Notes: generated by a model not told the origin, from the letters alone. Positions 32,745 to 45,740 are shown, counted from the stretch's first letter. The stretch: 64,000 nt of DNA from Antedon mediterranea (GCF_964355755.1 NC_092672.1:19030501-19094500); one strand, 5' to 3'. Numbers and translations: made by a program.

Positions 32745-33245
32745 AGGCCCACACTCACAGGCTAGGCCTAGCTAGCTAGAGGCAGGTATTCAGCTAGGCT
32801 CCTACTACTAGCTACCTAGCCTAGGCCTATATTATTAGGCTAGAGGTAGGGTAGGCTAGTCTTTAGTCTCTAGTCTATAGGCCTTACTTACTAGGCCTAG
32901 CCTAGATCTCTAGAGCCTAGCTTACTCTAGGTAGGGCCTAGGCTAGCCTCTATCTATCTAGCTAGCCTAGTAAGTAATTAAGTAGGCCTGGGCTAGGGCC
33001 TAACTAAGGGGATAACTAAGCTAGGCCTAGCCTAGCTTACCTATTAGGCTAGGCTAGGAGGAGTAGCCTATAGGCCTAGTAGCCTAGTAAGTAGAGGAGG
33101 TAGCCTACTAGCTAGCTAGGCTAGGCCTGGCTGGCATAAAATAGTATCACATCAGTATAGTAAGTAGGCCTAGGCCTAGGCTCCTTACTAGCCAATCATC
33201 TAAAAAATTAGCGTCGACACCAACAGTCCTGTAGGCCTAGGCCTA
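32745..33245. repeat. AGGCCTAG tract, ~500 bp
   Basis: A continuous mosaic of AGGCCTAG, GCTAGCTAG and CCTAGGCC words, much richer in GC than the region, lying 0.6-1.1 kb upstream of the VPS53 start codon. No frame is coding. Confidence 0.9.
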
Positions 33246-34176
33246 AAACGAATATTTTACAAATACAGAAAAGAGATAATAGTATACCTACAATTTAGCG
33301 GTACTTCATGTTACCGTTTAAAAGCTGGAAACTAATGTAGCAATCAAGTTTGTTATCGATTATTAATAATTACCGTAAGTATACACCCTCTCTCGGCCTC
33401 TCTCTCCTCACTACTCTTCATCATCACTACTCTAGCCAGCCAGGTATATAAACTATACCAAAGAATATATATCACAAGAAGGAGTAATCCGCGATTTTCC
33501 CTGTAACAGTAATATTGTCCATGTGGTAGTGCGCCGCCATAAGTGTGGATGTATCTGGGATGTATACAACTTTTTGTGACGGTTTCACTAATCAAAGGCT
33601 GGACCACCGGTAGTATTTTCATGATAAAAAATGTTATCAACTACATGCCAACATCATGTTAAATACTATTTGGATATTTAATTGTTCGTTTTATGCAATT
33701 TATTTAGTAAAAACTGCCGTATAAACAGTTTGCTTTATCAACCGGGCGCTACGATAGCGTGACCGGGCGTGTTAGTGTTTACGCGTTTTCACGAAGGATA
33801 GTTTAATAATATTCCTATATTTAACTTGTTTCTGGTAAAACAAAATAAATGTTAACGACTTTTAACATTTTGTCCTATTAATAACATGTATTTTATACTA
33901 ATTTATATCATAAAAACAATACTTAATTTACCGGGCGTAGAGTAGTACAGGGCAATGGTAAAGAATAGGCCGTGCTGAGTAACGATTCGTTGATTTTTGG
34001 TGTTGCTGTGTTAGGCCTTTTTTGTGAACTAACTTAGCATGTTAGTAAATAATTGTCTGTAAAAGTGAATGTACACTAGTTTGTTAATAAATATGTATTA
34101 TAAAATAGTTTGCAATTGCAAAAACTATTATCATAATTCTATTTAATGTGACATGTATAATATCTATTAAATCAAG

Positions 34177-35007
34177 TAAAAAAAAACCATTTATTTGTTC
34201 AACAATGGCATTATATACAGTATAATAATTATATATAGATGTGTACATAAATGAAAACATTAGTAATAAGCCATCATTTGGGGTCTTCTCTAGAAGAAAT
34301 CAAGTTTCTTGTCTCGAGAAAGACCCCAGAAACAATACACATACGTCATTTAAACTAATACAATTTACTACATAAAATAATAAATAAAAACGATGAAATA
34401 AAAATAGATACTTTCAGTGTACTACAATCATAATAATATTAAAATTAGTATAAAGAAATAAGATATTTTTTTTTTAAATTTTTACGAAAAGTATAAAGAG
34501 ATTTAAAATGCTTTAGTTTGTCATCAAGATCATTCCAGATTCGCGTTCCTGAAACAGAAATAAAATATTCGAAAATTTTCAGTCTAAAAGGAGGTACATC
34601 AAGATACTGAAATTTATTGTCGATACGTAAATTGTACTTGTGTGATTTTGTATGATGACTTAATAGATTAGACATTGTCACAGGGAGTTTGGTATTAAAG
34701 AATTGAAAAATAAAGGAAGCAATTTGTGTTGTAAATAGATCATGTAGACTAAGAATATTGAGTTTTTTAAGTAAAGGTTGGGAAGGGGCGAGATAGTGAG
34801 AGAAAGTAATAATACGGGCAGCACGTTTAATTTGTTTATTAAGTTTTTCTAAATTTGATGGGTAGTCGGCTGCCCAAATAATGTTGCAATAAAGAAGATG
34901 AGGTTGTATAAGGGTGTTATATTACAAGAGTAAGATATGTTGTGGAAAAAATTGTGTTAATTTACAAAGGATGCCAATTACTTTAGATATCTTTTTAGAT
35001 ACATACG
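34177..35007 (-). mobile_element. 5'-truncated non-LTR retrotransposon
   Basis: This segment interrupts the MITE between AATCAAGT and CTTATTTAG, which are adjacent in the intact copy at 53 kb. It contains a reverse-transcriptase C-terminal frame on the minus strand (34445-34922) and a 3' region of about 270 bp. No clear target duplication was found. Confidence 0.85.
34445..34922 (-). pseudogene. Reverse transcriptase C-terminal fragment
   Basis: The open frame reads LIQPHLLYCNIIWA, then LNKQIKRAARIITFSH, LNILSLHDL and a final SGTRIWNDLDDKLKHF before the stop. These blocks match the thumb and C-terminal region of jockey/CR1-type non-LTR polyproteins (YC..IW, QRRA.R.I, G..IWN.L). An upstream stop codon and lost 5' sequence make it a dead copy. 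Confidence 0.88.
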
Positions 35008-35339
35008 CTTATTTAGTATGTATACATCCGCCCTTATGAGGGCGGGCATCACTCACTGGAGCTCTCTGTTACAAATTTCTCATGCAAAAATCGCGGAATA
35101 CTCATTCTTGTGATATATATTCTTTGACTATACCAAACTGGCGAGTAAATCATGTTTTACTTTTTAAACCTCGCAACGTCTGGTTGAAAAGGCTACTCGG
35201 ACCAATAATTTCTATTAGCCTAGGGGTTATTGCGATTTGGACGTTTCTGATTGGCTGTAGCCATGGACTATATTGATTAACACTGTTCTGATTGGTTGTA
35301 GCTTTGAATACATCTTCTCGGAACTCGTCCTTAATACAA

Positions 35340-36715
35340 TAGCAATTTAGCACAGTGTTTTACTATAATTAAATAGCAATTTAGGTAAATGTCTTTTGAA
35401 ATGAAATTAAATAAATTATAACCAATTTGGTTAGAGTAAAACACAATGATAAAGAATAGGAATTTAATAATATGATAAATTACATTTACATAGCAATTTA
35501 GCACTGTGTTTTACTATAACCAATTTGGTTAGAGTAAAACACAATGATAAAGAATAAGAAACATTTAATAACATGATAAATGACATTTAGCAATTTAGCA
35601 CTGTGTTTTACTATAACCAATTTGGTTAGAGTAAAGCACAATGATAAAGAATAGGAAACATTTAATAACATGATAAATGACATTCACATAGCAATTTAGC
35701 ACTGTGTTTTACTATAACCAATCAGATTAGAGTAAAACACAATGATAAAGAATAGGAAACATTTAATAATATGATATATAACATTTACATAGCAATTTAG
35801 CACTGTGTTTTACTATAACCAATTTGATTAGAGTAAAACACAACGATAAAGAATAGGAAACATTTAATAACATGATAAATTACATTTACATAGCAATTTA
35901 TCACTGTGTTTTACTATAACCAATTTGGTTAGAGTAAAACACAATGATAAAGAATAAGAAACATTTAATAACATGATAAATGACATTTACATAGCAATTT
36001 AGCACTGTGTTTTACTATAACCAATTTGGTTAGAGTAAAGCACAATGATAAAGAATAGGAAACATTTAATAACATGATAAATGACATTCACATAGCAATT
36101 TAGCACTGTGTTTTACTATAACCAATCAGATTAGAGTAAAACACAATGATAAAGAATAGGAAACATTTAATAATATGATATATAACATTTACATAGCAAT
36201 TTAGCACTGTGTTTTACTATAACCAATTTGATTAGAGTAAAACTCAACGATAAAGAATAGGAAACATTTAATAACATGATAAATTACATTTACATAGCAA
36301 TTTATCACTGTGTTTTACTATAACCAATTTGGTTAGAGTAAAACACAATGATAAAGAATAGGAAACATTTAATAATATGATAAATTACATTTACATAGCA
36401 ATTTATCACTGTGTTTTACTATAACCAATTTGGTTAGAGTAAAACACAATGATAAAGAATAGGAATTTAATAATTATGATAATAACATTTACATAGCAAT
36501 TTAGCACTGTGTTTTACTATAACCAATTTGGTTATGGTAAAGCACAATGATAAAGAATAGGAAACATTTAAAAATATGATAAATGACATTCACATAGCAA
36601 TTTAGCACTGTGTTTTACTATACCAATTTGATTAGAGTAAAACACAATGATAAAGAATATGAAACATTTAATAATATGATAAATTGCTAGCACTGTGTTT
36701 TACTATACCAATTTA
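35340..36715. repeat. Left array of ~100-bp monomer
   Basis: About 13-14 monomers containing ATAGCAATTTAGCACTGTG, TTTTACTATAACCAATTTGG and ATAAAGAATAGGAAACATTT. Each has an inner palindrome centred on CCAATTTGG with GTTTTACT/AGTAAAAC arms. Copies vary by SNPs and small indels, more so at the right edge. Confidence 0.95.
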
Positions 36716-37109
36716 GTTTTGGATAAAGAATATGAATTTAAAGAATGGATATAATATGATATGATACAATATGATTTTCTCCCAATTAGTAAGACATTTT
36801 GGAATACTGCGTGCGTAGTGCACCTAACAAGATCATGTTCGCTATTTAAAACTCACATTTTAAAACCGTAAACGCATAAATTTGCGGACATACTCGTAAA
36901 ACACACTTCCAGAGATTTAATAATTTTAACAGTACTACAAAATCCATAATATAAAGTATAGTATAGATTTGTACAAAAAGAGCAGAACAATTAAATTAAC
37001 TGTCATTACATCTACTGAACTGTCTCATTACATCTACTGAAAAATTCATCGCGATGAATTTATTTATAATACACCAATCAGATCACACGCAATTAGTATG
37101 GAATGCCAG

Positions 37110-38020
37110 TTTAGGCGATGATAAAATCGCGTCGATGATGCAATGAAAATTGCGTCGATGTGATGAAAATTGCGTCGATGAATATAGTATTGATGTAATG
37201 ATGTGATGAACATTGCCTCGATGAAAATTGCGTTAATGTGATGAAAATTGCGTTAATGTGATGAAAATTGCGTCGATGAAAATTGCGTCGATGAAAACTG
37301 CATCGATGAAAACTGCATCGATGAAAAAAATAATAATTTTCATCGATGCAGTTTTCATCGATGAAAATTGCGATCTCCCTGCCGGTATGATTTGAATATG
37401 ATGTCATGGATGCTGGACATCTGGATTTTATGTACTGAACTGGTGGATTAACGGAAGCAATTAGCTAGAAGATATAATGTGTCCGAAAGGACAATAATGG
37501 ATCCATTGCTAAAATGTGTTGACAATAAATCACTAAAATGTTAATCAGTGCATATATTTCAACATTGTTTTAGTGCGCGATCACTGTGCGCTTGTCTATA
37601 ACGCGCGCTAGCGCAAGCGGTAAACATGTTTATCATATCAAAATATTCAGAAACCGTCAATTTTTAGCAACATAATAACATTATTAACATCATTATTAAC
37701 ATCATCATTTACTTTACTAGTAGTCATTTTCATCATTGATTGAATTAAAACCATTTGGAATTTTCATAATCAATTAAATTCATCACATCAATTTTCATCG
37801 ATGCAGTTTTCATCGACGCAATTTTCATCGATGCAGTTTTCATCGACGCAATTTTCATCGACGCAATTTTCATCGATGCAATTTTCATCGACGCAATGTA
37901 AATTGCGTCGACGCAATCTACATTGCATCGACGCAATCTACATTGCGTCGATGCAATTTTCATCGACGCAATTTCATCATCGACGCAATTTTTATCATCG
38001 CCAAAAACTTGTGTAAAACG
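37110..38020. mobile_element. Inner foldback built of GATGAAAATTGCGTC units
   Basis: The left arm (37110-37370) repeats GATGAAAATTGCGTC on the plus strand; the right arm (37793-38000) repeats its complement. Outer parts also match: GGCGATGATAAAATCGCGTC at 37114 onward against a complementary stretch ending near 38000. The loop is about 420 bp. The 15-bp unit keeps frames open and creates false Met-Lys-Ile-Ala-Ser repeats. Confidence 0.85.
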
Positions 38021-38639
38021 GCGTTCCATAAGTGACGAATCGCATATTCGCCGTTTATTGTTGAGGCGCGTAAACAGTGTGCGCAATGCACGTTTTCTTC
38101 CCATGACGAGACGAATCGATATTCGACTCTTCGTGTGACGAATAATCGCCAAATTATAATTAATATAATTAATTAATGAAATAAGATACGCAGTTGATGT
38201 TTGCATCAATTGTTCTTTAGAATAAATACTTTCGAAATACAAAACAAAAAATGTGTGGTGAGTGACGATATGTTCAATCATGGACCTATCAATTACTAAT
38301 TTATAGGTCCATGATTCAATATCTGTAGCTTCAATTCAAACATAATGTAACAGAAAATTCGAAGCGTAAAAAACGTTCGTTTACACAACACTTTTTTTAA
38401 TACTTTATTATTGATTATTATATTATACAGGAATACTATTTATTTCCTCATTTCTACCCAAGAATAAACAATTTTTGGATACAAAACTTTATGTGAATTA
38501 CATTACCAAAATATTAAAATGAGGATAAAAAAACATCGCGTAAAATACTCGTACTCAAAAGCTTCTGAAATTTGTAGATATATGTCATGAAAAAGAAATT
38601 TGACATTCCCAATAATTTTTTTTGGCAAAAATGTAATAT

Positions 38640-40450
38640 ATGAAACATACAATTTACATAGTTTATCATTGTTTTTTATTAGAACCAATATGGTTACACA
38701 GTTAAACATAGTGATAAAGAATAGATACTTGTTAGGTTACTACCCTACCCTCTAGTTTGAAGCGACATTATAAATTCATCGAGAAAAAAAACGTATCGTA
38801 TTCAGAAACGTTTGACATTTTGTATAGATATGTTCAATAAGACAAAACAAATTATAAATTTCAAGACAAATCGATGATTTCCATTATTTGCATTTCAAAA
38901 AATTCACACTTATGAAAGACCATTTATTTTCAACATTTCCTTTTTTCTGTGTACCGAGTTTAGAAACTTTTTGAATACCAGACGTATTTTTTTGTGATGC
39001 TTTTTCATTTGAATTGTAGTATAAAATGTCATTGAAACGAGATAAAAATCATACAAGACATGTTATAATAGGTTGCTCTATATACATAACAAAATTAGTT
39101 CTTTTTTTTGGTAAGAATCGCCAATGAAGTAGAAAGTTATTTCAGATGTAGTGTGCATTTATACGTCATTAATAGTAGGCCTAAAATATAATATTAAATA
39201 TTATAAAGAATATCAAACATTTTATGTTATGAAAAATAAAATTGACATATAAGTTTATCATTGTGTTTTACTATAACCATTTTGGTTAAAAGTTAAACAC
39301 AGTGAGTGATAAAGAATAGAACTGTTTTAGTTTATTTAACCCTAACCCTAGTTTGAAGCGATCACATTATTTAATATTCATCGCTAAAAATACGTATCGT
39401 CTTAAAAAACGTTTGATATTTGGTAGATATGTTCAATATAGGTTCTTACATCTATAATGCAAAAGAAATATCCTAATAGTTTTATTTTGATTTCTGAGAA
39501 TCATCAATGAAGTAAAAATGTGTTGGAAATGTATTGTCTTTCATAAGTGTAAATGTTTAGAAATGCAAATTATTAAAATCACGAATTTGTCTTGAAACTT
39601 TTATTTTTTGTTTGTTTTATAGACGTAAGAACCTATTGAACATATTTACCAAATTTCAAATGTTTCTGAATACGATACGTATTTTTTCGCGATGAATTAA
39701 GTATGTGATCGCTTCAAACTAGGGTTAGAGTTATATAACCTAAAACAGTGTCTATTCTTTATCATTGTGTTTAACTGTGTAACCAAATTGGTTCTGTAAA
39801 ACAAGATGATAAACTATGTAACTTGTATTTATTATTATTACATTATATGTATCCTATAATGTAATATTAAAAATAAAATGTACATAGTTTATCATTGTGT
39901 TGTACTAAAACCAATTTGGTTAAAAGTTAAACACAGTGTTAAAGAATGAACTGTTAGGTTATTTAACCCTAACCCTAGTTTGAAGCGATCACATACTTAA
40001 TTCATCGATAAAAATACGTATCGTCTTAAAAAACGTTTGAAATTTGGTACATGTTCAATATAGGTTCTTACATCTATAATGTAAAAGAAATATCATAATT
40101 TGTTTTATTTTGATTTCTGGGAATCATCAATGAAGTAAAAATTTGTTGGAAAATGTATGGTATTTCATAAGTGTACATTTTTAGAAATGCAAATTATTAA
40201 AATCACGAATTTTTTGTGAAATTTATATTTTTTGTTTGTTTTATAGACGTAAGAACCTATTAAACATATCTAACAAATTTCAAAAGTTTCTAAATACGAT
40301 ACGTACTTTTTCGCGATGAATTTATTATGTCGCTTCAAACTAGGGTTAGGGTTATATAACCTAAAACAGTATCTATTCTTTATCACTGTGTTTAACTGTG
40401 TCACCAAATTGGTTCTGTAAAACAAGATGATAAACTATGTAACTTGTATT
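38640..40450. repeat. Tandem ~550-bp palindromes with CCCTAACCCTA blocks
   Basis: Diverged monomer-like ends (TTTATCATTGTGTTTTACTA, AACCAAATTGGTT) flank blocks with CCCTAACCCTAGTTTGAAGC, AATACGTATCGT and TAGGTTCTTACATCTATAA. Each block is followed by its own inverted copy: 39250-39800 and 39880-40440 are palindromes, and 38640-39000 is a third, less complete half. Confidence 0.8.
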
Positions 40451-40559
40451 TATTATATTATTACATTATATGTATCCTATTCTTTTCATAACGTTTAGAT
40501 AATAAGATATGTTTAATATAATATTTTGCTATGTAAATAATATCATATAATAAATGTTT

Positions 40560-43500
40560 CATTATCATTGTGTTTTACTGTAACCAAATTGGCTATAGTA
40601 AAACACAATACTAAATTTGTATGTAAATGTATCATATTATTATATGTTTCCTATTCTTAATTTGTGTTTTACTGTATCCAGCACAGTGCTAAATATCATT
40701 TATCATAGTTAAAATGTTTTACTCTAACCAAATTGGTTATAGTAAAACACAGTGATAAATTACTATGTAAATGTCATTTATCATATTATTAAATGTTTCA
40801 TATTCTTTATCATTGTGCTTTACTCTAATCAAATTGGTTATAGTAAAACACAGTGCTAAATTTCTATGTGAATGTCATTTATCATGTTATTAAATGTTTC
40901 CTATTCTTTATCATTGTGTTTTACTCTAACCAAATTGGTTATAGTAAAACACAGTGCTAAATTGCTATGTAATGACATTTATCATATTATTAAATGTTTC
41001 CTATTCTATATCATTGTGCTTTACCATAACCAAATTGGTTATAGTAAAACATTGTGCTAAATTGCTAGCTATGTAAATAATCCTTATTATTAAATGTTTC
41101 CTATTCTTTGTCATTGTGTTTTACTCTAACCAAATTGGTTATAGTAAAACACAGTGCTAAATTGCTATGTAATGACATTTATCATATTATTAAATGTTTC
41201 CTATTCTATATCATTGTGCTTTACCATAACCAAATTGGTTATAGTAAAACATGGTGCTAAATTGCTATGTAAATAATCATTATTATTAAATGTTTCCTAT
41301 TCTATATCATTGTGCTTTACCATAACCAAATTGGTTATAGTAAAACACAGTGATAAATTGCTATGTAAATGTCATTTATCATATTATTAAATGTTTCCTA
41401 TTCTTTATCATTATGTTTTACTTTAACCAAATTGGTTATAGTAAAACACAGTGCTAAATTGCTATGTAAATGTCATTTATCATATTATTAAATGTTTCCT
41501 ATTCTATATCATTGTGCTTTACCATAACAAAATTGGTTATAGTAAAACACAGTGATAAATTGCTATGTAAATGTCATTTATCATATTATTAAATGTTTCC
41601 TATTCTATATCATTGTGTTTTACTATAACCAAATTGGTTATAGTAAAACACAGTGCTAAATTGCTATGTAAATAATCATTATTATTAAATATTTCCTATT
41701 CTTTATCATTGTGTTTTACTCTAACCAAATTGGTTATAGTAAAACACAGTGCTAAATTGCTATGTAAATTTCATATATCATATTATTAAATTCCTATTCT
41801 TTATCATTCTGCTTTACTTTAACCAAATTGGTTATAGTAAAACACAGTGCTAAATTGCTATGTAAATGTCATTTATCATATTATTAAGTGTTTCCTATTC
41901 TTTGTCATTGTGTTTTACTCTAACCAAATTGGTTATAGTAAAACACAGTGCTAAATTGCTATGTAATGACATTTATCATATTATTAAATGTTTCCTATTC
42001 TATATCATTGTGCTTTACCATAACCAAATTGGTTATAGTAAAACATGGTGCTAAATTGCTATGTAAATAATCATTATTATTAAATGTTTCCTATTTTATA
42101 TCATTGTGCTTTACCATAACCAAATTGGTTATAGTAAAACACAGTGATAAATTGCTATGTAAATGTCATTTATCATAATTATTATTAAATGTTTCCTATT
42201 CTATATCATTGTGTTTTACTATAACCAAATTGGTTATAGTAAAACACAGTGCTAAATTGCTATGTAAATAATCATTATTATTAAATATTTCCTATTCTTT
42301 ATCATTGTGTTTTACTCTAACCAAATTGGTTATAGTAAAACACAGTGCTAAATTGCTATGTAAATGTCATATATCATATTATTAAATTCCTATTCTTTAT
42401 CATTCTGCTTTACTTTAACCAAATTGGTTATAGTAAAACACAGTGCTAAATTGCTATGTAAATGTCATTTATCATATTATTAAGTGTTTCCTATTCTTTG
42501 TCATTGTGTTTTACTCTAACCAAATTGGTTATAGTAAAACACAGTGCTAAATTGCTATGTAATGACATTTATCATATTATTAAATGTTTCCTATTCTATA
42601 TCATTGTGCTTTACCATAACCAAATTGGTTATAGTAAAACATGGTGCTAAATTGCTATGTAAATAATCATTATTATTAAATGTTTCCTATTCTATATCAT
42701 TGTGCTTTACCATAACCAAATTGGTTATAGTAAAACACAGTGATAAATTGCTATGTAAATGTCATTTATCATATTATTAAATGTTTCCTATTCTTTATCA
42801 TTATGTTTTACTTTAACCAAATTGGTTATAGTAAAACACAGTGCTAAATTGCTATGTAAATGTCATTTATCATATTATTAAATGTTTCCTATTCTATATC
42901 ATTGTGCTTTACCATAACCAAATTGGTTATAGTAAAACACAGTGATAAATTGCTATGTAAATGTCATTTATCATATTATTAAATGTTTCCTATTCTATAT
43001 CATTGTGTTTTACTATAACCAAATTGGTTATAGTAAAACACAGTGCTAAATTGCTATGTAAATAATCATTATTATTAAATATTTCCTATTCTTTATCATT
43101 GTGTTTTACTCTAACCAAATTGGTTATAGTAAAACACAGTGCTAAATTGCTATGTAAATGTCATATATCATATTATTAAATTCCTATTCTTTATCATTCT
43201 GCTTTACTTTAACCAAATTGGTTATAGTAAAACACAGTGCTAAATTGCTATGTAAATGTCATTTATCATATTATTAAGTGTTTCCTATTCTTTATCATTG
43301 TGTTTTACTTTAACCAAATTGGTTATAGTAAAACACAGTGCTAAATTGCTATGTAAATGTCATTTATCAAATTATTAAATGTTTCCTATTCTATATCATT
43401 GTGTTTTACTCTAACCAAATTGGTTATAGTAAAACACAGTGCTAAATTGCTATGTGAATGTCATATATCATATTATTAAATGTTTCCTATTCTTTATCAT

Positions 43501-45335
43501 TGTGTTTTACTATAACCAAATTGGTTAGAGTAAAACACAGTGCTAAATTGCTATGTAAATGTCATTTATCATATTATTAAGTGTTTCCTATTCTTTGTCA
43601 TTGTGTTTTACTCTAACCAAATTGGTTATAGTAAAACACAGTGCTAAATTGCTATGTAATGACATTTATCATATTATTAAATGTTTCCTATTCTATATCA
43701 TTGTGCTTTACCATAACCAAATTGGTTATAGTAAAACATGGTGCTAAATTGCTATGTAAATAATCATTATTATTAAATGTTTCCTATTCTATATCATTGT
43801 GCTTTACCATAACCAAATTGGTTATAGTAAAACACAGTGATAAATTGCTATGTAAATGTCATTTATCATATTATTAAATGTTTCCTATTCTTTATCATTA
43901 TGTTTTACTTTAACCAAATTGGTTATAGTAAAACACAGTGCTAAATTGCTATGTAAATGTCATTTATCATATTATTAAATGTTTCCTATTCTATATCATT
44001 GTGCTTTACCATAACCAAATTGGTTATAGTAAAACACAGTGATAAATTGCTATGTAAATGTCATTTATCATATTATTAAATGTTTCCTATTCTATATCAT
44101 TGTGTTTTACTATAACCAAATTGGTTATAGTAAAACACAGTGCTAAATTGCTATGTAAATAATCATTATTATTAAATATTTCCTATTCTTTATCATTGTG
44201 TTTTACTCTAACCAAATTGGTTATAGTAAAACACAGTGCTAAATTGCTATGTAAATGTCATATATCATATTATTAAATTCCTATTCTTTATCATTCTGCT
44301 TTACTTTAACCAAATTGGTTATAGTAAAACACAGTGCTAAATTGCTATGTAAATGTCATTTATCATATTATTAAGTGTTTCCTATTCTTTATCATTGTGT
44401 TTTACTTTAACCAAATTGGTTATAGTAAAACACAGTGCTAAATTGCTATGTAAATGTCATTTATCAAATTATTAAATGTTTCCTATTCTATATCATTGTG
44501 TTTTACTCTAACCAAATTGGTTATAGTAAAACACAGTGCTAAATTGCTATGTGAATGTCATATATCATATTATTAAATGTTTCCTATTCTTTATCATTGT
44601 GTTTTACTATAACCAAATTGGTTAGAGTAAAACACAGTGCTAAATTGCTATGTAAATAATCATTATTATTAAATGTTTCCTATTCTTTATCATTGTGTTT
44701 TACTCTAACCAAATTGGTTATAGTAAAACACAGTGATAAATTGCTATGTAAATGTCATTTATCATATTATTAAATGTTTCCTATTCTATATCATTGTGTT
44801 TTACTATAACCAAATTGGTTATAGTAAAACACAGTGCTAAATTGCTATGTAAATAATCATTATTATTAAATATTTCCTATTCTTTATCATTGTGTTTTAC
44901 TCTAACCAAATTGGTTATAGTAAAACACAGTGCTAAATTGCTATGTAAATGTCATATATCATATTATTAAATTCCTATTCTTTATCATTCTGCTTTACTT
45001 TAACCAAATTGGTTATAGTAAAACACAGTGCTAAATTTCTATGTAAATGTCATTTATCATATTATTAAATATTTCCTATTCTTTATCATTGTGTTTTACT
45101 CTAACCAAATTGGTTATAGTAAAACACAGTGCTAAATTGCTATGTAAATGTCATATATCATATTATTAAATTCCTATTCTTTATCATTCTGCTTTACTTT
45201 AACCAAATTGGTTATAGTAAAACACAGTGCTAAATTGCTATGTAAAATGACATTTATCATATTATTAAATGTTTCCTATTCTTTATCATTGTGTTTTACT
45301 CTAACCAAATTGGTTATTGTAAAACACAGTATATT
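40560..45335. repeat. Right array of ~100-bp monomer with 1,097-bp higher-order period
   Basis: Some 47-48 monomers, reverse complement of the left array (core AACCAAATTGGTTATAGTAA and CAGTGCTAAATTGCTATGTA). Variant monomers recur at a 1,097-bp spacing: for example TTATCAAATTATT occurs at about 43365 and 44462. This shows segmental amplification of an 11-monomer block. A related shift of 596 bp occurs between 41866 and 42462. Short ORFs here are repeat artefacts. Confidence 0.95.
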
Positions 45336-45740
45336 TTACCTCAACAACATCGCCGCAAAATTGTTTATACGTTTATTTTGATTGGCTAACTAAAGTACGG
45401 TCTAATGAATATTGATATCAGAAGATTCCCTAGCTTAGTGAAAAAGTTTTATTACCAAAAATATGCTGATTACGTCACTACCGGAAGTTGTAGTCTAGCA
45501 TGATGCAGACGCAATTGATTATGTACGTTTGTTAAACATATAAAAAGCTGTAAATTACCACAAAACGACAATAGGAAAGAATTCAAAGAAATGCCCTACG
45601 TGTTCAAAATCATTGTTTTAATATAGTCTGTATGTATAACTAACAATTGACCTTGTGGAAGAGCGTATAAATTTAATTTAAAGTAAAACATGATTTACTC
45701 GCCAATTTGGTATTGGATATATAGCTCAGCCAGCTGCTGA

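Larger units (their letters stand above)
33458..35127 (-). mobile_element. MITE with 5-bp duplication, interrupted by a retrotransposon
   Basis: Same family as 53153-53976, in the opposite orientation. The ends are CCAAAGAATATATATCACAA (first base changed from T) and TTGTGATATATATTCTTTGA. CTATA flanks both sides (33453-33457 and 35128-35132). Removing the insertion at about 34177-35007 leaves about 840 bp, the length of the intact relative. The interior holds a palindromic CGGGCGCTACGATAGCGTGA segment. Confidence 0.93.
33435..45740. mobile_element. Giant compound foldback, ~12.3 kb
   Basis: CCAAACTGGCGAGTAAATCA at the left end (35133 onward, after an inserted MITE) matches in inverse the right-end TGATTTACTCGCCAATTTGG. 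TATA-like sequence follows outside on both ends. Inside, the roughly 100-bp monomer array at 35.34-36.72 kb is the reverse complement of the array at 40.56-45.34 kb. Between them lie an inner GATGAAAATTGCGTC foldback and 550-bp palindromes. Nothing inside encodes a recognisable protein. The left end was split by the 33458-35127 MITE. The outer limits are uncertain by tens of bases and no target duplication was established. Confidence 0.8.

Noticed and set aside
37745-38281. 178-codon minus-strand protein with Met-Lys-Ile-Ala-Ser repeats
   Set aside because: Most of it is the 15-bp minisatellite of the inner foldback read in an open frame. The remainder resembles no known family.
39339-39352. 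Interstitial telomere array
   Set aside because: CCCTAACCCTA occurs only as two or three units inside a larger repeated block, not as a telomeric run.
40872-45381. Family of ~62-codon hydrophobic peptides
   Set aside because: They are the AT-rich array monomer read in one frame and recur only with the repeat period.
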